64,000 nucleotides of DNA from JACKBC01 sp041391125 (GTDB lineage: Bacteria > Chloroflexota > Anaerolineae > Caldilineales > Caldilineaceae): positions 124,001 through 188,000 of the forward strand of contig JAWKON010000004.1 of the NCBI GenBank assembly GCA_041391125.1, read 5' to 3'. The first letter of the stretch is position 1, and every line of letters starts with the position of its first letter. The notes under the pieces are model-generated. The model saw nothing but the letters and a program-made list of their open reading frames with translations, ran no database searches and was not told where the DNA came from. Positions 16,130 to 24,807 of the stretch are shown here, piece by piece. The position numbers were made by a program, and so were the translations under genes.

Positions 16130-18081
16130 ATGAAAGCAATCACCATCTTCTGTTTTAGCCTGATTTTCTGCATCAGGGGCGGGTTGGCTCCCGCCGCCCA
16201 CGCTGAGGTCGCCAAGCCACCGGTCGGCGCGCTTACGCTGGTTGATCGCATCGGTGGCTCGTCATTGGCGGTGGTTGTGCATGGCGACTATGCGTATCTG
16301 GGGCAGAGCGCTGAGTTTAGCGTGCTGGATATCCGCGATCGTAGACATCCGCAGCGGGTTGCCTATCTGCCTTTGGCGGCAAATGCGCTGGTTTTTAGCC
16401 GGAACTATATCTATGCCACCAACAAGACAGGCATTGCCGTTATCGATGTCAAGCAGCCCACAAAGCCCGTGCAGGTTGCTTTCCTGCCTACGCCTGTGCC
16501 ACTTCAGTCCGTCGCCATCGCCGGCGACGTTCTCTATGTTGGCGCTTCACAAACCGGTTTCTATACGATAGATGTTGCTGACCCGCATCAGCCAAGGCTG
16601 ATTAGCCGATTCTGGCAGTCGAGCATTGAAGATATCGCTGTGCAGGGCGATTATCTTTACCTCGGTAGCGCCAGTGGGCTCCAAATCATCAACATGCAGG
16701 ATGCAAGCCAGCCACGGCTTGCGGCAGAAGATAACACCGTTCGGCAAGTTGAAGCAGTTGTTGTGGCTGGACACTATGCCTATTTGACCACCGCCAATGG
16801 TCAACTGGTCGTGTTCGACATCACTGATCCGCAACGGCCCACCCAAACCGCGACACTTTCGATCCCAACTTATACAAAACAGCTCCAAGTGCGCGGCGAT
16901 TGGGCCTATGTTGCCAATGGCAATCGGGGCATCGCACTGGTTGACCTCAGCAACCGCCAGCAATTGCGCCTGGTTAGTGTGGCGAAGATTGGCACACTGG
17001 TGACGGCCCTTGCCGTGGCAGACAAGACCATCTACGCCACCGATGTCTCAGACGGTGGTTTGCATATTGTGGAGAGTAGCGATGCCAATCAGATGACGGA
17101 AATTGGCGCCTACCGGGCGCCGGGAATCACCTCTGATCTTGCCCTTGAGAATCGGTATGCCTATCTAATCAGCGGCAGCGAAGGCGATCTGACAGTCGTT
17201 GCACAAGATGATTGCACCAACCTGGTTGGGGTCGGCAATTACCGCGTGCATGATAGGGTTGCAAAAGTAGCCGCCAATGCCGATCACCTGTATGCATATG
17301 GCGCCCATCACACCATACAAATTATGGATCACGCCAACCCGACGCAACTAACCACACTGGGCTCGCTTGCATTGGATGAGGACGCAACGGCGTTTGCGCT
17401 GCAAAGCATATTCGCCTTGGTCGGGGACAAGCATGGCACAGTGCAGATTTATGATACAGCGTCAACCGATCTTCCCGTTCAAATTGGCAGTTTTACGCTC
17501 GACGGCGCGATTGGGGCTTTCGCAAGCAGTGACGAGTACCTCTTGGTTGCAGTGGGCGGCCATAAAATTGTGCTGCTCAATATCACCACTCTCACGCAGC
17601 CAGTGCAAGTCGCGTCCATTGTGCTGCCCAGCAGGTGCAATATGTAGCGATAGACAGTGGCTATGGCTACGTTATTACATCGGATAGCAACCTCTACGTT
17701 TTGCGCCTCAGCCAAGGCCGTACGATCCCCAGTGTAGGCCGTCTGCATTTGGACGCAAAAAATCCGCAACATCAGCGTGCAAGGCGACTATGCTTATCTT
17801 GCGGCAGGAGAGGCAGGCATCTATGCAGTGGATGTTTCACAACCATCCCAACCACCTTGATGGCTGCCTATGACACCCCCGGCGTTGCGCTCGGCGTACA
17901 GGCAAATGCAAGCCAGATTTTCGTGGCCGATAGCTATGCGGGCCTGTTGGTTCTGGCGCAAGCAGATTTTCCCATTGCCAGAAGTCTAGCTGCCTACGCC
18001 GCCAATCCATACTCTCACGCCGCCTGCCACACAAACTTCGCCGCCAGCAACTCTTCCAATCCCAGTTCATTGCGCCACTGA
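16130..18081 (+). CDS. Secreted LVIVD-repeat beta-propeller protein, frame-broken at the C-terminus
   Basis: About 650 residues. A signal peptide is clear (MKAITIFCFSLIFCIRGG, then APAAHA with likely cleavage after residue 25). The mature part is made of ~40-residue LVIVD-type blades with recurring phrases such as GDYAYLG, VLDIRDRRHPQ, IAVIDVKQPTKPV, YTIDVADPHQPRL and VFDITDPQRPTQ, predicted to fold as one or more beta-propellers outside the membrane. The first frame ends at 17647; blades continue (DYAYLAAGEAGIYAVDVSQPSQP, in two frames, then YDTPGVALGVQANASQIFVADSYAGLL) to 18081 with breaks near 17636, 17757 and 17855. The role is unknown; the divergent XRE regulator may control it. Confidence 0.8.
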
Positions 18082-18139
18082 TCTTACCCAAAGGCGCGCA
18101 GTGACCACGCCACCGCCACTACCTGTTGGCTGCAACCGT

Positions 18140-18353
18140 AAGGTTTTCCCTCTTCTACACACGGCCTATATTGATGCCGTCGCCACCCTCCCCGCGCCAA
18201 GGCCAGAGGTTTGGCCGTGTGGTAATGCGTCAACTTGCCCTGGGCATTGGCGCGTTTGAGATTGGCTGTTTGGAAACAGAGCGAACGCCATTCTATGCGC
18301 GCCTGGGCTGGGAACGCTGGCGGGGAGCGCTCGCCGGCAAGCAGGCGAGCTAA
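18140..18353 (+). pseudogene. Remnant of a GNAT acetyltransferase
   Basis: Two frames together give AYIDAVATLPAPR, then FGRVVMRQLALGIGAF and TPFYARLGWERWRGALAG, the acetyl-CoA loop and C-terminal half of an aminoglycoside 2'-acetyltransferase-like GNAT. No N-terminal half is found upstream, where the LVIVD gene ends, and the expected tail after WRG is replaced by repeat-like sequence. It is best read as a decayed or truncated gene. Confidence 0.55.
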
Positions 18354-18380
18354 TCCCAACCCGCAAGATAGGCCAACAGT

Positions 18381-18404
18381 ATCACCTTGTCACCCGGTCA
18401 CCTT
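18381..18404 (-). repeat. Short 8-bp array at the MlrC-like stop codon
   Basis: On the minus strand the sequence reads GGTGACCG, GGTGACAA, GGTGATAC. The first TGA is the stop codon of the MlrC-like gene (18398-18400). This is the same family as the arrays around 92-345. Confidence 0.6.
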
Positions 18405-19873
18405 GCCGTCCAGCGGATAGATCGGTCGCGGCAGATGTTGCCAATCAACTCCGCCAACTGGGACATAGTCGGTCCCGGCGTGTTGGCGCGGATGATTTCG
18501 GCGGTCATATCGGCGTAATATTGGAAGTTGCTGGCCGTCTTGAGCACCGCCATTTTGGCCTGGGTTGGCTCAATGCCAAAGTGGCGATAGACCGCCGGAT
18601 GGTTGCCGCCCACCCCCTCACGCTCGCTGACCACCAGCGAGAGACCACCCGCTTGCAGCAGCACGGCGCGTCCCATGTCAAAAGATTCCAGCCCGATTAC
18701 CTCGGCCTCAATGCGCCCGCCGCCAATGGCCGTCACGCGCGCGGTCAGCGGCGCCGGCTGGTGGAAGGCAGGGGCCAACTTGCCGCCCACAGCCAGCGTC
18801 ACCGCAGCGCCTTTGCCAGCTTGGATGGCGGCGGCCACCGTTTCGGCATCCACAATGGGGACCAGCGCGCGCTGGTCAGTCTGCTGATGGACGCCCTGGC
18901 GCAACAGCTCGTGCAGAATCTGGGTGCTGTCGCCGGGCGCGCCGCCAAAGACGCTATCGCCCGTATCGGAGAGGATGATCAGTCCACGCGGTGCGGCCAG
19001 GGCGCGGCGCACGGCCTCCGCCGTCGGGATGCTCTCATACTCCCAGAAGCGGGCGCGCATGGCCCACGCCATCTGAGCGTGCTCGTCGGCGATCTGCTCG
19101 GCCAGCACCTGGTCGTCATTGGTGATGACCACCGTGGACCAGCCGCCCTCCGGCACGTCGAGCCAGGGCTGGATGGGAAACGGCGAGACAGAAACGACGC
19201 CAGGCTGCTGCTCATAGGCGCGGGCGCGGTCGAACCACTCTTTCATGGGGCCGCGGCTGGTGAGAAATTGCTCCTGATGGGCAATCATGGGAATCTTGCG
19301 CCAGGCCATCGTGGGCTTGATCGCGCCGCGCACAATGGCAAAGAGTTGATGGGCGGCCAGCTTGCCCGTTTCAAAGGGCAGATGGGGCTGGGTGCGGTGC
19401 GCCACCAGTCCATCCTGCAGGGTGATCATGCGCTGGGTCACGTTGCCGTGATGGTCCAGCGGCCCCACAATGGGAATGTCCGGCCCCAGCACCCGCCGCG
19501 CCACGGCCAGCAGATGGCCCTCCACATCGGGTTCATTTTCGGCGGCGGCCGCACCGTGCTGGCTGAAGAAGAAACCGTCGATGGGCAAGCTAGCCCGCAG
19601 CAACGTCTCCAGCCGTGCGGCCAAAAAGGCCAGCGTTTCGGACGTGAGCGGTCCGTTGGCGCCGGCCCAGGCGTGGAGTAGCGGCAGCGGCGTCAGGTCG
19701 ATGCCTTCTGCCCTGGCCGCAGCCAGAAAACCGCCAATCGTGCCGACCTCGGCCAGCTTGGTCAGCATCTCCGTCCCTTCGTAGAGGCCATACTGGCGAA
19801 AGGTATCAATCGTGGTGCGGGTCGGGGTAAAGCTGCAAGTTTCTTGTCCGATATGGGCAATCGCAATACGCAT
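18398..19873 (-). CDS. M81-family metallopeptidase (MlrC-like)
   Basis: A 491-residue protein of the MlrC (microcystinase C) / DUF1485 family. It starts RIAIAHIGQETCSFTPTRT, the typical N-terminus, and has the metal-site region FFFSQHGAAAAENEPDVEG, VGPLDHHGNVTQRM, IILSDTGDSVFGGAPGDST, the linker TLAVGGKLAPAFH, and SEREGVGGNHPAVYRHFGI. Members hydrolyse linear peptides or other amides; some are secondary metabolite degraders. Complete, no frame break. GGAG lies 6-7 bp before the ATG. It stands alone; the upstream gene is divergent. Confidence 0.88.
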   Translation of the reverse strand: MRIAIAHIGQETCSFTPTRTTIDTFRQYGLYEGTEMLTKLAEVGTIGGFLAAARAEGIDLTPLPLLHAWAGANGPLTSETLAFLAARLETLLRASLPIDGFFFSQHGAAAAENEPDVEGHLLAVARRVLGPDIPIVGPLDHHGNVTQRMITLQDGLVAHRTQPHLPFETGKLAAHQLFAIVRGAIKPTMAWRKIPMIAHQEQFLTSRGPMKEWFDRARAYEQQPGVVSVSPFPIQPWLDVPEGGWSTVVITNDDQVLAEQIADEHAQMAWAMRARFWEYESIPTAEAVRRALAAPRGLIILSDTGDSVFGGAPGDSTQILHELLRQGVHQQTDQRALVPIVDAETVAAAIQAGKGAAVTLAVGGKLAPAFHQPAPLTARVTAIGGGRIEAEVIGLESFDMGRAVLLQAGGLSLVVSEREGVGGNHPAVYRHFGIEPTQAKMAVLKTASNFQYYADMTAEIIRANTPGPTMSQLAELIGNICRDRSIRWTAR

Positions 19874-19987
19874 GGTGGCTCTCCAATTTGCGTGTTGGTG
19901 AAATAGTAAAATAAGCTAGCCACTGATGACGTGTTATGTTATCATAGATTGGCAAATTTGGTGTTCCATGCTGAGAATGGAGTCGTT

Positions 19988-20357
19988 ATGGCTACAATAA
20001 ACCTGCAACCGGCCTTGATGAAACAGCTAGAGGCATTAGCCGTTGAACATACGACAACGACAGAAGAAGTTCTGGAAAGCGCCGTACGCGCCTATCTACG
20101 CGAGATTGATCGCAAGCAGATCAAAACCGAAAGTGCAGCATTCGCCGCCATGCATGAAGCCTTGGTGAAAACGTATCTCGGGCAGCATGTGGCCATGCAT
20201 CACGGAGAGGTGGTTGATCACGACCCCGACTTCCAAACACTGCACGCGCATACGACAACGCTTTGGTCGCCAACCGGTGCTGATTCGGCGCGTAGAGGAT
20301 CAGGTAGAACGTGAGCTTGTCTTCCGCAGTCCACGACTAGAGCGCCCTACGACATGA
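19988..20357 (+). CDS. Small RHH-like antitoxin-type protein, one frame break
   Basis: The N-terminal half (MATINLQPALMKQLEALA, then TTTEEVLESAVRAYLREID) looks like a ribbon-helix-helix or similar short DNA-binding antitoxin. The middle (FAAMHEALVKTYLGQHVAMHHGEVVDHDPDF) is seen in small proteins paired with toxins or proteases. The first frame stops at 20314, but after a break near 20255 the sequence reads IRQRFGRQPVLIRRVEDQVE and RELVFRSPRLERP, a convincing C-terminus, to a TGA at 20355-20357, giving about 123 residues. Its stop overlaps the next gene's ATG (ATGA). GGAG precedes the start. Confidence 0.65.
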
Positions 20358-20575
20358 GTCATCCTTACCTCAGCAGTTACTATCCGCCCATCCCGGCTTT
20401 GATAATTACCATCTATTGCCCCGGCGAGTCTCTGAATACAGGTCAGCTTACCGCCATTGTTGATACGGGTGCCGACGGGTCGATGGTCCGCGAAGTTATC
20501 CTTGGCCGCAACTTTCTCAACAAATTACACATATCTCTAAATGGCCCTGCGCTTACCTCTGAATTGGTGGGGTAA
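20354..20575 (+). CDS. Retropepsin-like aspartic protease, internally deleted
   Basis: A 73-residue product. It starts with the PPIPALIITI strand and the active-site motif AIVDTGADGSMV of single-domain retroviral-type aspartic proteases, then jumps to EVILGRNFLNKLHISLNGPA, the conserved ending of the same family. In full-length relatives, as I recall them, about 50 residues (the flap and second half of the fold) lie between GADG and ILGRN, so an in-frame deletion is likely near 20490-20495. The family works as a dimer; this copy is probably inactive. It is coupled by ATGA to the RHH-like gene. Confidence 0.65.
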   Translation: MSHPYLSSYYPPIPALIITIYCPGESLNTGQLTAIVDTGADGSMVREVILGRNFLNKLHISLNGPALTSELVG

Positions 20576-20586
20576 TTGCCGTTTCT

Positions 20587-21489
20587 TTATCCCCGCGCAG
20601 GCTCTTTCATCGTCAGCTTCGCCTTCCGCACCTCCTCGGCCAAATGATCCTGCTGGGCCAATGGCTGCGCCAGATGCACCATGCGCGCCGGCGTGGCGGT
20701 GGCTAGCATGGCTTCCCCATAGACCGAATCGATCCAGAAGCGAGCCAGGGCGGCCACTTCGTTGCGCAGCAGCGGCAGTTCGTCGTCGGCGTAGCGCGCC
20801 GTGCAGTTGATGGTGAACATGCGCCGCCGGTTGCCGCCGCCCCAGGCGCTGTGCTTGGTGTTCTGGTTAAAGACCACCACGTCGCCCGGATTGCTGGCCA
20901 GCGCAATGGCCGGCACTTGATCGCCGCGAATGCCCAACGTCTCCGGCGCGCCGCGCAGATTGGCTTGCAGCGCCTCGGCAAAGTGGTCGCCATAGTGCTG
21001 GCTGCCCGGAATCACGCGCAGTGCGCCCGATTCCGCCGTGACCGGGTCCAGATAGAGCGCCATTTTGTAGAAGACGCGCGGCGGCTTGCCGCGCATTTTG
21101 CCGCTCCAGTCGGTGTCCGAATGCCAGTTGGTGTCGCCCACGTAGAAGTTGCCGTCGCTGCCCAGGTAGGTATAATCCGCGCCAAGCAGGCTGGCAAAGA
21201 TGCCGTCGACGCGCGGGTCATCGATCAGCGAGGCCAGATAGGCGGTTTGGTCCACAAAGGGCAGGATGCACGAGCGGGCCGCGCCGTCGTGCGGCCGGCC
21301 GTTGTGACCGCCGCCATGCGTGGCAAAGACCGTCTCGAATTCCGCGGTGATGCGCTCAATGCGGTCGCTGAGCAGACCGGGGAAGACCAGGTAGCCGAAA
21401 AGATCCATAAAATTGAGCTGTTGGGGCGTGAGTTGGAGTTTGTCCATTGGTGGTTCCTTGTGGTTGAGGAAAGCAGAGTAGTTGATCAT
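20587..21489 (-). CDS. Phytanoyl-CoA dioxygenase family protein (PhyH, first copy)
   Basis: A 300-residue non-haem Fe(II)/2-oxoglutarate oxygenase. The iron ligands are visible: His123 and Asp125 in NWHSDTDW, and His213 in NTKHSAWGGGNRRRM, with an Arg for 2-oxoglutarate shortly after. Between them are YLDPVTAESGALRVIPGSQH and NPGDVVVFNQ. Two starts are plausible: ATG 21489, forming a TAATG junction with the HAD gene stop, or ATG 21447, which has an AAGGAA site. Third gene of a PhyH-HAD-PhyH operon. The substrate is unknown; PhyH proteins hydroxylate or halogenate fatty acyl and many secondary metabolites. Confidence 0.87.
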   Translation of the reverse strand: MINYSAFLNHKEPPMDKLQLTPQQLNFMDLFGYLVFPGLLSDRIERITAEFETVFATHGGGHNGRPHDGAARSCILPFVDQTAYLASLIDDPRVDGIFASLLGADYTYLGSDGNFYVGDTNWHSDTDWSGKMRGKPPRVFYKMALYLDPVTAESGALRVIPGSQHYGDHFAEALQANLRGAPETLGIRGDQVPAIALASNPGDVVVFNQNTKHSAWGGGNRRRMFTINCTARYADDELPLLRNEVAALARFWIDSVYGEAMLATATPARMVHLAQPLAQQDHLAEEVRKAKLTMKEPARG

Positions 21490-22106
21490 TAATCCAACTC
21501 AACATCCAGCGAAATCAGATGTTGCATCAACTGATCAACATCATTGTGCGCATCATCGTGGAATAGCGTATGAAAGCCAAGGGCGGCCGGCGCAATCAGA
21601 TTGGCTGGATCATTGTCGATAAAGATGCATTCTGCGGGCTTCGCTTCAGCCAGCGCTAGGGCCAGTTGGAAATTATCCGCGCGATCCTTACGGACGCCCG
21701 TTTCGCCCGACACGATGATGTAGTCAAAGAGCGCCGGCAAGCCCAATGCCTCTTTGGCCACATCAAAGCGTTCTTGGCTGTTATCGGTGATGATGCCCAG
21801 TTTATAGTGCGGTTTCAACCGCGCGCAGAGCTGAAACATGGCGCCATTCTTGGGGATTGCGCGGAACGCCTGCTCCAGTAAATTGAACTCGATTGTGCCG
21901 CCCACACAGGCGCAAAATTCAGCCCAAACATCTTCATGCGAAAGCTCGCCCACCAGCGATTTGACAAGATGCCTGTGGTAACAGGCTAAGAGATGCTCAA
22001 AAGGGACAGTCGGCACAGCTCTGTGCAGAGTGCGGCAGGTCGTGAGCGAGCCGGATTTATCCGGCGACAACACGCCGTCAAAGTCAAAAAAGAGTGTCGT
22101 AATCAT
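21489..22106 (-). CDS. HAD-superfamily hydrolase (subfamily IA)
   Basis: A 205-residue haloacid-dehalogenase-type phosphatase, counted from ATG 22106. Motif I is FFDFDGVLS (Asp8 nucleophile, Asp10), motif II LGIITDNS, motif III Lys in GVRKDRADNF, and motif IV FIDNDPAN. The helical cap lies between residues about 15 and 85. ATG 22106 overlaps the upstream PhyH stop as TAATG; an upstream TTG at 22115 is less likely. Its own stop overlaps the next PhyH start the same way. HAD enzymes of this type dephosphorylate small metabolites; here the two oxygenases suggest a shared pathway intermediate. Confidence 0.87.
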   Translation of the reverse strand: MITTLFFDFDGVLSPDKSGSLTTCRTLHRAVPTVPFEHLLACYHRHLVKSLVGELSHEDVWAEFCACVGGTIEFNLLEQAFRAIPKNGAMFQLCARLKPHYKLGIITDNSQERFDVAKEALGLPALFDYIIVSGETGVRKDRADNFQLALALAEAKPAECIFIDNDPANLIAPAALGFHTLFHDDAHNDVDQLMQHLISLDVELD

Positions 22107-22948
22107 TAGCCCCAACGCGCCTCCGGCGGATCAAAGACAAAGCCGTGAAACAGTTTGCGCTGCTCCGACGATAGCCGCTCGTTGTAAAATGCTTTGGGAT
22201 AGCTCCAATGCTCCTGCGAGGCCACCATCCACGGGTGCTCGTAGGCGTAATAGAGGATGACGCGGCGGCTGTCCGCTTTGCGGAAGATACCGGCGGTGTG
22301 CCAGAGCGCATTGTGAAAGAGGATGGCCGAACCAGCGGGCGCGCACACTTCCACGGCGCCGGGGAAGAGGTCATGGCGTTTGAGATCAGCGGGCGCCGGT
22401 TCAATGGTAGCCTTGTGGCTGCCGGGGACGACGGTGAGATTGCCCTGGCCGGGCTCGCGCATATCCGTCAAATAGTAGCCGAGCTTGAGTTGCAGCAGCG
22501 GAATGGGCCGGCCCAGGTTGCGGTAGCCGTTGTCGTGGCCGTCCAGATGCCAGCCGGGGCCGCGCTCCGCCATGTCGGCGGCGTATTCCACAATGGCGTC
22601 CGAGGCGTGGTGGTGCGGCTTGGGGTTGAGCAGCGCCCGCACGTAGCGCATCATGGCGGGCCAGTCCAGCAGTTCCAGAAAGAGCGGGTCGTCGTCCAAA
22701 ATGTAGAAGATGCGCGTGCTTTGCGCGCCCATGAGGCGGGTCATGCCGGTGTGGGGGATGGCGGCCTGCTGTTGGGCGCGCCGCTGGCTGATGACGCGAT
22801 CCAGCGCGGCTTGCAGCCGCGTCACATGGTCGTCGGTGAGGAAGTTTTCGAGCACGAGATAGCCGTTGCTTTCAAAAAAGAAGCGCTGGGAGGGGGCAAT
22901 GTCGGTCAGTGATGCGGCTGTGGCGGCCGGCATTTGATTTGTGACCAT
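22106..22948 (-). CDS. Phytanoyl-CoA dioxygenase family protein (PhyH, second copy)
   Basis: A 280-residue Fe(II)/2-oxoglutarate oxygenase, first gene of the PhyH-HAD-PhyH operon. Ligands: His134 and Asp136 in GPGWHLDGHD, distal His217 in NALWHTAGIF, and Arg near 228-229 in ADSRRVILYY. TVVPGSHKATIE and PAGSAILFHN are family-typical. It is only distantly similar to the other PhyH gene of the operon, so this is not a recent tandem duplication. The 220-bp gap upstream (22949-23167) is shared with the divergent DUF1703 gene. Confidence 0.87.
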   Translation of the reverse strand: MVTNQMPAATAASLTDIAPSQRFFFESNGYLVLENFLTDDHVTRLQAALDRVISQRRAQQQAAIPHTGMTRLMGAQSTRIFYILDDDPLFLELLDWPAMMRYVRALLNPKPHHHASDAIVEYAADMAERGPGWHLDGHDNGYRNLGRPIPLLQLKLGYYLTDMREPGQGNLTVVPGSHKATIEPAPADLKRHDLFPGAVEVCAPAGSAILFHNALWHTAGIFRKADSRRVILYYAYEHPWMVASQEHWSYPKAFYNERLSSEQRKLFHGFVFDPPEARWG

Positions 22949-23167
22949 ATGGGCTCTCGTTTGTCTGTTTGTGGGCGTGTTACTGTGAATAATTGGTACT
23001 CTAGCACAAGGGCAGGATTGGGGGCAAGTCGGCTGTTTATGCAGACATTAGTTTTTATCTGTGGTATAATCGCGATGGGAAGAAAATGGAAATTGTACGC
23101 GGATTTTCGCTGATAAACGCGGATTTTGAATCTCGAACGAACAACTGGGTCTTACCGAGGAAGCGCC
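22949..23167. other. Divergent intergenic region with a candidate promoter
   Basis: A perfect TATAAT is at 23065-23070 on the plus strand, about 100 bp before the DUF1703 start, but no matching -35 is evident. At 23098-23127 the words ACGCGGATTTTCGCTGATAA and ACGCGGATTTTG form a short direct repeat. No gene is supported. Confidence 0.35.
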
Positions 23168-24721
23168 ATGCAAAGATTACCCATAGGCGTGCAGTCGTTT
23201 CGGAACCTGCGCGAAGAGGACAATCTATATGTAGACAAAACCCGGCAGATCTATGATCTGCTGCACACAGGTAAATTTGTCTTTTTATCGCGCCCGCGCC
23301 GCTTTGGCAAGTCGCTGCTGACGACGACGCTGCAAGAGATATTTCGTGGCAACAAAGTGCTTTTTGAGGGGCTCTGGATCGAGGATAAGATTGATTGGCA
23401 ACCGCGTCCGGTTATCTTGATCAATTTTAATGATCTTGACTATCTAAGCCAAAGCCTAGCAGATGCCTTGACCAATTACATGGACGAATTGGCGGTTGCA
23501 CAGGACATCGCGCTCACCGCCACTCATTACAAAGATAAGTTTCGCGAATTAATTGTTCGGCTATCAACGGAGAAAACGGTTGCAATCCTGATCGATGAAT
23601 ATGACAAAGCGATCACAGACCTGTTTGAAAATGACGAAAAAGTTCAGGAACATGTCGCCACGCTCAAAAACTTTTATTCGGTTCTAAAATCAACGGCGTC
23701 GGATCATTTGCACTTTGTCTTTCTGACCGGCGTCTCCAAATATGGCAAGGTCTCCATCTTTTCTGATCTCAACAACCTGTTGGACATTACGCTCGACCCG
23801 CGCTTTGCCACGCTTTTAGGCTACACGCAGGCAGAACTGGAACACTATTTTCCCGATCGGCTGGCGCAATTGGCGCAACGTTATGATTTGAGCCTGCCCG
23901 ATATGCTGACGATGATCGCACGTTGGTACAACGGCTATTCTTGGGATGGCGTCAACACGGTCTATGTACCCTTTTCTACGCTGGTCTTTTTAGAGCAGCA
24001 AATGTTCGCCAATCACTGGTTCGCCACGGCCACGCCCAGCTTCTTGATCAAGTTGTTGCGCCAACAGCAGATTCCCCCCTACGATCTGGATGCTGTGAGC
24101 GCCGATTCTAAACTGCTAGACAGCGCGGATGTACACAGGATCAACGTCTATTCATTGCTCTTCCAAACGGGCTATCTCACCGTCAAAAGTACGTGGCACG
24201 GTCCCACCGGGCAAGAATACGAACTGGGCTATCCCAATTTTGAGGTAGCGCAAGCATTTCAGCAGCATCTCCTGTCCGATTATCTGGCGCCATCTTTGGG
24301 GCAGATGAGTTCCAACCTGATTTCGCGCCTCTATAAAGTGCTGTTGACGCAAAACATCGAAGGCTTTGTCAACATCCTCAAATCGATCTTTGCCAGCATC
24401 CCGCACACGCTCTTTCTGCCCCAAGAGGCCTACTATCACTCTCTGGTCTATCTGCTTATGAAACTGCTGGGCTTCACCGTCTACGCCGAGCCGCTGACCA
24501 ACTTGGGGCGCATTGACGCCGTTTTGGCGCTGGATGAGGTGGTTTACGTCATCGAATTCAAAATGTCCACGGCGGATATTGCCCTGCAGCAGATCCGGAA
24601 TAAGCAATACGCTCTACCCTTTCGCAACCAGGGCAAGCGGATTATCTTGTTGGGCCTTGCCTTTGACGCGGCCAGCCGTAATCTGGTGGATTGGCAGATG
24701 GCGGAGGATACGAATCCATAA
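23168..24721 (+). CDS. AAA-ATPase / PD-(D/E)XK nuclease fusion (DUF1703 family), copy 1
   Basis: A 517-residue protein. The N-terminal AAA-ATPase-like domain has Walker A SRPRRFGKSLL (41-51), Walker B VAILIDEYDKAI (138-149), and the family phrases LYVDKTRQIYDLL and FLTGVSKYGKVSIFSDLNNL. The C-terminal PD-(D/E)XK nuclease fold shows RIDAVLALDE (Asp450) and VIEFKM (Glu463, Lys465). A longer frame begins upstream, but ATG 23168 starts at the conserved MQRLPIG. Biological function of the family is unsettled; defence, mobile-element or regulatory roles have been suggested. A close paralogue of the same length lies at 29791-31344. Confidence 0.87.
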   Translation: MQRLPIGVQSFRNLREEDNLYVDKTRQIYDLLHTGKFVFLSRPRRFGKSLLTTTLQEIFRGNKVLFEGLWIEDKIDWQPRPVILINFNDLDYLSQSLADALTNYMDELAVAQDIALTATHYKDKFRELIVRLSTEKTVAILIDEYDKAITDLFENDEKVQEHVATLKNFYSVLKSTASDHLHFVFLTGVSKYGKVSIFSDLNNLLDITLDPRFATLLGYTQAELEHYFPDRLAQLAQRYDLSLPDMLTMIARWYNGYSWDGVNTVYVPFSTLVFLEQQMFANHWFATATPSFLIKLLRQQQIPPYDLDAVSADSKLLDSADVHRINVYSLLFQTGYLTVKSTWHGPTGQEYELGYPNFEVAQAFQQHLLSDYLAPSLGQMSSNLISRLYKVLLTQNIEGFVNILKSIFASIPHTLFLPQEAYYHSLVYLLMKLLGFTVYAEPLTNLGRIDAVLALDEVVYVIEFKMSTADIALQQIRNKQYALPFRNQGKRIILLGLAFDAASRNLVDWQMAEDTNP

Positions 24722-24807
24722 TATTGCACCGGAAATTGAATTTATCACGACGCTGATTGACGTAATCACATCGGCAAAGCACGCGGCACAATTAGTGGAA
24801 TCGCCAA

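Noticed and set aside
18521..19681. 386-codon plus-strand frame opposite the MlrC-like gene
   Set aside because: Antisense shadow with Arg/His/Gly bias.
23168..24721. Annotation as a transposase or restriction enzyme
   Set aside because: The domain order (AAA-like ATPase then PD-(D/E)XK) fits the DUF1703 family, not a DDE transposase or a methylase-linked restriction enzyme.
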